A stretch of DNA of 64,000 nucleotides from Chamaea fasciata. Lineage: Eukaryota; Chordata; Aves; Passeriformes; Sylviidae. Position numbers and translations under genes: made by a program. The notes under the pieces are model-generated. The model was not told where the DNA came from and made no database searches. It saw only the letters and a program-made list of their open reading frames with translations. This document shows, in pieces, positions 58,416 through 64,000 of this stretch (positions are counted from its first letter, which is position 1; each line of letters starts with the position of its first letter). Location of the stretch: NCBI GenBank assembly GCA_029207755.1, contig JARCOQ010000017.1:558001-622000 (forward strand), read 5' to 3'.

Positions 58416-58732
58416 CAGGAAAGGGAAAGGGAAAGAGAAAAAAGGGAAAGAGCAAAAAAGGAAAGGGAAAGGGAAAGGGAAAAAAAGGGAAAGGGAAAGG
58501 GAAAAAAGGGAAAGGGAAAGGGAAAAAAAGGGAAAGGGAAAGGGAAAAAAGGGAAAGGGAAAGGGAAAAAAGGGAAAGAGCAAAAAAGGGAAAGAGCAAA
58601 AAAGGAAAGGGAAAGGGAAAGGGAAAGGGAAAGGGAAAGGGAAAGGGAAAGGGAAAGGGAAAGGGAAAGGGAAAGGGAAAGGGAAAGGGAAAGGGAAAGA
58701 GAAAAAAGGGGAAAAGAAAGGGAAAGGGAAAG
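58416..58732. repeat. (GGGAAA)n polypurine tract
   Basis: About 310 bp of A/G on the plus strand. The left half mixes GGGAAA with AAAAAA blocks and a few C (58453, 58581, 58597). From 58598 to 58732 it is pure purine, largely about twenty GGGAAA units. GGG with 3-base loops is a classic quadruplex motif, and long mirror-symmetric purine tracts can form triplex DNA. On the KCNB1 strand it is TTTCCC, a pyrimidine tract inside the intron. Confidence 0.96.
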
Positions 58733-61700
58733 CAGTTTCCTCTGAACTCCTGTGACAACTCCTGATGCCTCCCGTGGGGCAGCTCAGCCTGTGGGACGCC
58801 CGGGTTTGACTTGGTTTGCAAGTCCTTCAACAGCACTTCATTGCAGCTCCGATGCTCTGCTCTGGGAAAAGCAGAGAGAGCACTTTGTGCCTGACAGATT
58901 CATCGGAGCTTTTACTTCAGACACTTCTCAGGATAAACTCACAGCACAGGGTTGGGTTACACAACTGGAAACACTCACAGAAAGAGCCTACGAACATCAG
59001 ATACCTCTGGAGCTAATCCCTTCCCCAGGGTGTGATCCTGGCCTTTGAGACAGCCCTTGGAAGGACCTGAAGAGGGTTAAATGCTGGCTCCAAACCATTC
59101 ATGGGAGCTGAAAGCAAACTCATTGCACAACTTGGGATGAGATCTGAAGAGATTCTCTTTCAATTTCCATGAGACCAAGAGGGAGTGACTGTGCTGCAGT
59201 CAACAGAAACAGGGTGGAGCAAATAGATGTAAGAGTGAGGTCAGAGCCAGCCTTTAAATTGTTAAACAGCAAACCATGCTGGCTTCATTATTTCATTTAA
59301 TGACACATGAACTATGGAGTGTGGGAGTAGAAAATTAATATCTGGAAAAGCCAAGACTCGAACGAAAACATTTTATCAGACAAAGATTCTTTTCCTTTCT
59401 TTAAAAGGGCTAAAAAAAGAAGAAGGAAATATCCAGAATAATTAGCCCAAATAACACCATTTATCCTGAGCAGAAAAAGAGACACTTGTTCTTCCTGGAT
59501 CCCTGGAGTGGGATGAGAACATTTTATCCTATGCAGTGTTGTGATTTCCCTTGTTTACTTGTTGCACATTGTACGCTCCTCTTCCAACCAGCAGCAGCCA
59601 TTGCCAGTCCTTCAGCAGAGCCCAGCCTCAGTGTTCAGCTCATGTCCATCACTGTTCCAGAGCCAAAACGCTCAAAATACTCCACCACTCGAACTCACCA
59701 TTCTCTGGGCTGCCAAAGCCAGCCGCTCCTGCTGCCCAGCATCCCCTTTCAAAGGGAACACGCTATTTCCCCCAGCCTTGGGTCTCCTCTCACACGCTGG
59801 TGGAAGCAGCACAGCCCTGCAGCCAGTGGAGCTGTAGGGATGTGACCCTGAGGCATGTGAGAGGCATTTATTGCTGCTGTGTTGTCTCTGTTGCCATAAC
59901 TCCCACAGCCCCTCAACCAAATCCGTGCTCCAGCTGTGCTGGGAGCTGCTCTCCACGTAATCCTCGCAGCACCCGGACCCAAGCCAGGGCTGTTCAGTTT
60001 TGTCTCTGGTGAGGAGCCACCTTGGCTGGCGCACCTCGGAAGCAGCTGCAGGGCTCAGGTCAGCTGTGAGGGCCAGCACCAGCACTGGAGTCCCTTCACT
60101 CCCTGCTGCCCTTCTGCCAGAGCTGACCGTCACTGCATCCTTCAGATCATGTTCCTGCCACTGCTGGTGCCTGTGCCAGTCCCCCTGGGGCCTGAAACAG
60201 CCTCAGAGTGTTCTGCCAAGGATCCAGCTCCAGACCTGTCCCTCCCATCAGCAGCAGCAGCAGGGAGGGAAGCAGCCCTGGCCTGGTGCTTCCCCCAGGG
60301 CACAGGCTGGGACTCTGCTCTGCAGCATCTCCAGTGCTTTTATTATCCACATTAACCACAGGGAAGACAAGCCTAAGCCATGCTGTGGTCCCCATGGAAA
60401 CAGGTCCAAAGAGCTCTGGTTGACTGTTAATCAGGGTATAAAAATGCCCTTTCTCTTCTAAAGGACCTGAGGAAATGTGCCCCAGCAGCAGAGGGACGTG
60501 CAGGACACACACCTGGGACAGTGCGGCTGGCACTGCCATGGGGTTTTACCTGCTTTACCTGTAGGAAAACGGCAAGGAGGAAATCTGTTGGAATCTTTAG
60601 CATGTTTCCACTCTTTTTATCCGCCAATGAAATTGTTCAGAGACGGGGAGTCACACTTTGTGTCCTTGGTCTCGGCGCTTGAAGGCCAGTGGTGGCATTT
60701 TCAGGGATGGTATTTGGGATGACAAAGTGTTTGCAAGCAGGGGTGAATCATTTCCCTAAGGACACCCTCATACTTGTATGCAGGAGCAGAAAATGTTCTG
60801 CCTTTGGCCTTGACAGTCTTTTAGCATCTCCCAAGTCCAGCCGAGAGACGCGTCAGCCGCACTCGGTGTGGGCCCTGCTCAGCTGATGCTCCCAGCACAG
60901 AACAAACACAAAATGCCCCCAGCACCAAAATGCCCCCAGGCAGGAGTCCTGGGGCACCTGTGGGACATCCCAACAGCACGGCTGAGAGGGGCCTTTAGAA
61001 GGCTCAGACCCCTTTTCCTTTGGAGCAGATGACAGCCACTAAGGAGCTGCACTGGCAGGAAACGTGTGCCCCCTCCTCCACCCTTGCCACCTTCCCAGAC
61101 TAAATTTGCACTTTAGAGTGATGGAAAATCTATGTCTATATCAGAAAATAAGAAAAAAAAATCATATAAGCAGGATAATCGAAATTTCTGATCTCTATAA
61201 TTTCAAAATATTTGTGTAATATAAAAAGGTTAAATTTTAGTACTAATTTTTGGCATAAATTAGCAGAAGTGTTATCGTAAAACCTGTTTTGAATCACACA
61301 TCAGAAAATAATTTCAAAGCTTCTCTTAAACCCCTGTTTTAAATTTGTTTCCAAGAAGGGAGCCCTGCAAACTGTCATTTTCCTCTATCGGCTTCAGCTT
61401 CAACAGTCATCTTCCAACAAAAATATTTGGCCAGAAAGTTCCCAAACAGCATTTCCACAGCATCACATTGTCCCTAGATCTTAAAACAGGAGACTTAGGG
61501 TTATCAATCCCAAAGTCTTACTTGGTCATAAACGCTTTTTGTCTTAAAGGGAAAGCAGAGTCCTGAGCAGCTCCGGAGGCAGGTCTGGGCTCCCAGCTGG
61601 TGCCGGTGGGATCAGCTCCACAGGAGGTTCTCCAGGGTGGGCACTGGCAGAGGCAGGGCCCAGCACCAGTGAGACAGAGCTGGGAGCCCTTGGCCATTTC

Positions 61701-64000
61701 CACCCACCCAAAACTGGCGTCCTGGCAGAGCTGAGCTTCCCCTCCAGGGGCTGTGTGTGCCTGGAGCCCCTGGGCAGAGCTGTCCTTGCATCCCCTGCTG
61801 AGGGACCTGTGGCCTCCCTCCAACCCGCTCTTCCAGAAATGCCAGCACAGATTTGCCTTTCCACTGCCCCCTGTTCTTTCTCCCGTAACACACAGGGTGC
61901 CCCGAGGAGGGAAAAGAGAAATAATTCTTCCCTCTGTGTCTTTCATGACAAGCCACAATCAGCTGTGCTGGTGAGATGCCACACACCACGTCCACCAGCT
62001 GCCCCAGAAACCTGGGGTGATGGATAGGGCAGCTTTGGCGCCCAGCCCCACAGGACAGGGCACAGGGGCAGGACCAGGGGACAGCCCCAAGCACCGAGTG
62101 CTCCTCCCTGGGCTCTCCTGTCCCCTGCCCTGGCAGCAGCACAGGGCACTGAGCTGCCCGGAGCCTCAGTGGGATCTCTTTGTTAGCTCAGCCCAGCTCC
62201 TTTGTGGCTCTTGGCTCCTCATCGTGAGCCCAAATGGTACAAGACGACAAAGTCACTGATCACGGTCCCCTCCCGGGGGTTTCACAAGCTTTAAATGTCT
62301 AAAGCAAACACTACAAACAGAGCAGCAATCATATACTGGAAGTTTCCTTTTCTGTCTTGTATTAAACAAAAGCCTTTTTTCTTTCCATCCGTGTTGGGAG
62401 GTTCGGGATCTCGGGGCTCTGCATCCCTCCTCCCACAGGCAGGCCGTGGCACCGAGGGATGTCACCACGGTGTCACAGGGAGCCTGCACCGGGGGCTGCA
62501 CACAGAACGGGGCTGGGACTTCATCCAAAAAAAACCCTCCTCTCCAAGCCTTCCCAGATACAAGACTGTCTTCACTGAGTCACTACACATTCCTTAAGCA
62601 ATGACACTGAAAACAAGACCACGACAAATGAAAACGAAAATGGCAATCAGCCAATTTTAAAGAGTTACACGTTCCCCCTCTGGAGTTCAGAGGCGGCTGC
62701 TCAGAGGACACGCAGACCCTGTGTCTGGTCTCCAGGAAAACTCAAACAGGAACTGCTTGGCCTCTGACAAATGACTCTGTTCTGCACAGTTTCCAGGTAA
62801 AGTCTGAGTTAGAGGCATTCTTACAAGGAAAAGAAAAGGCCCATCACCCTCTGTGCCACGGATGGACAGCTGAGTGTTTTCGTGAGCACCAGCTCAGGGT
62901 CAGAACAGGTCTGTCGGAGTTTTCTATTTCTGGTCAAAAGCTTTACAAAATAACTCTGTGCCAGCAACTCCCACAACCTGCTTTGCATGGAAAGGGCAGT
63001 GACCTCGTGGCCGGCTGAAAAATGAAAAGATCCAAGGTCCTTCTGACCTCTTTCCTCTCTTGCAGAAGAAGAAAGGCTGGAAGAGGAGACGGAACCCACA
63101 GTGACTGGGGGACGTCCAGGATGCCCTGTTACCCTCCCTCCAAACGACTCCCGCGCTCAGCCAGGCTCCAGCTTTTCACAGCTGCTGCAGCACAAAGCAA
63201 AATACAGGAGCTAATCCTCAGAGGCAGCAGCTGAAATAACTGGAGGTCAGACAGCCAGATCCTGCTGGGCATGTCTGAGTCTTTCAGAGAAGGATGAAGT
63301 TTTTCATCGAAAGAAAAGGTTATATTTGAGCTGCCGTCTCTGCTCAGAACCAAAGTGCCCTGGTCCCTCCTCGCCATCCTTCGCTCTGCCCTGGAGGGAG
63401 CCACACTTGAGTCCATACGCCAAGAAACAACAAAATATTTAGACACTTATTTCCTACTTGGGCTAATAGATACGGGCTGTTAGGCATTTGCACAGGAATT
63501 AGGGCCATTAGAGCCTTTCTAAACTGGACTTAAAATTTGTTTTATCCTTACTGAAGCAGAAAGCCTCTGGCATCATCATGAGAACAAATCACACAGGGGC
63601 TGGCTATTTTCCACATCACTGCCTCATCCCTTGGGCATTAGCAATTTAGAAAATTCATGGGAAAACACACACATGAGACTGCTCTGGGCAAAAATCCCTG
63701 GCCTTACAGAGGATACGGTGGTGAATGATGATCTCAACATAAAATTAATGGCCTGAGAATATTTTCTACTTTTCTTGCCGTAATGATGGATTTGTTGAAC
63801 TAATAAAGACAGTGGACAAATGGTTAATGTTCCCCTGCTGATGGTCACAGTTTATTGCTATTATTACTATATTATTATCATAATGGTTCAGAGACTGGCA
63901 GGGAGAACCTGACCAGCAGTGCAGAATGTCTTGGAGGTGAATGTCACTTTCAGCTCCTCCAGAACTGTCCCTTCATCAGAGTTCTCTAACAATAACTGCT
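58733..64000. other. intron, single-copy sequence to window edge
   Basis: No array or gene recognised. AT-rich stretches at 59230-59480, 61100-61350 and 63420-63880 are candidate conserved elements; the one at 61140-61330 is the most AT-rich. No splice-flanked exon with T1-domain similarity is visible before the end, so the next KCNB1 exon should lie beyond 64000. Confidence 0.4.

Larger units (their letters stand above)
9743..64000 (-). other. KCNB1: KCNB1 intron (5' part of gene outside window)
   Basis: KCNB1 in vertebrates has two main coding exons split by a very long intron between the T1 domain and S1 (established knowledge). From 9743 to the right edge I find no T1-type sequence and no other recognisable exon, so this 54 kb is taken as that intron. 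It holds single-copy sequence, AT-rich islands, one CR1 fragment, one likely solo LTR and about a dozen tandem arrays. If the first coding exon or another transcript lies here unrecognised, the call would need trimming. Confidence 0.75.

Noticed and set aside
57550..58836. 401-codon Pro/Ser then Lys/Gly-rich frame and minus Phe/Pro-rich frame
   Set aside because: Made from the CCCCTGCAT array and the GGGAAA tract.
9743..64000. KCNB1 first coding exon (T1 domain) inside the window
   Set aside because: No frame with T1-type sequence or a matching donor site was found, so it must lie outside.
1..64000. tRNA, rRNA or other structural RNA genes
   Set aside because: No sequence with tRNA A/B boxes or rRNA similarity was recognised on reading. 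A covariance-model scan would be needed to exclude small ones.

Overview
This window looks like a vertebrate nuclear chromosome, most probably a bird. It holds one clearly recognisable protein-coding segment, the last coding exon of KCNB1 (voltage-gated potassium channel Kv2.1), on the minus strand at 7721-9742. The bird assignment rests on three things: the Kv2.1 sequence is vertebrate, a short CR1 LINE 3'-end fragment at about 33082-33152 is of the type common in birds, and the DNA is GC-rich, poor in transposons and full of minisatellites, as is typical of small bird chromosomes. The species cannot be named from this sequence alone.

Layout. Positions 1 to about 2440 are 3' flanking DNA with no gene I can support. 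From about 2440 to 7720 lies the probable long 3' UTR of KCNB1 (minus strand), with three candidate poly(A) signals (5935, 3810, 2443) and two GC-rich minisatellites (48-bp and 42/21-bp units). The coding exon 7721-9742 carries S1 to S6, the pore and the whole cytoplasmic C-terminal tail. It begins at a clean splice acceptor. Everything from 9743 to 64000 reads as the large intron that precedes this exon. The exon for the N-terminal T1 domain was not found and should lie beyond 64000.

The intron is striking for its tandem repeats. A dozen or so unrelated arrays (units of 6, 9-12, 18, 19/20, 21, about 21, 23, 25/26, 38, 44 and 69 bp) occupy about 8 kb of 54 kb. Several have canonical G-quadruplex motifs on the KCNB1 sense (minus) strand in every unit, while others put the G-run on the plus strand. 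Many arrays contain no stop codon in three or more reading frames, so they give long spurious open frames of 200-750 codons that a gene finder could mistake for genes. Two arrays show higher-order repetition (212 bp and 460 bp).

Other features are a probable 477-bp solo LTR with TG...CA ends and a 4-bp target duplication (23790-24274), a CpG-rich block followed by a TATA box on the plus strand (27940-28520), a GGGAAA polypurine tract, a run of 17 G, and AT-rich islands with POU/homeodomain-like sites that are candidate conserved enhancers. No RNA gene, CRISPR array or second protein-coding gene could be supported.
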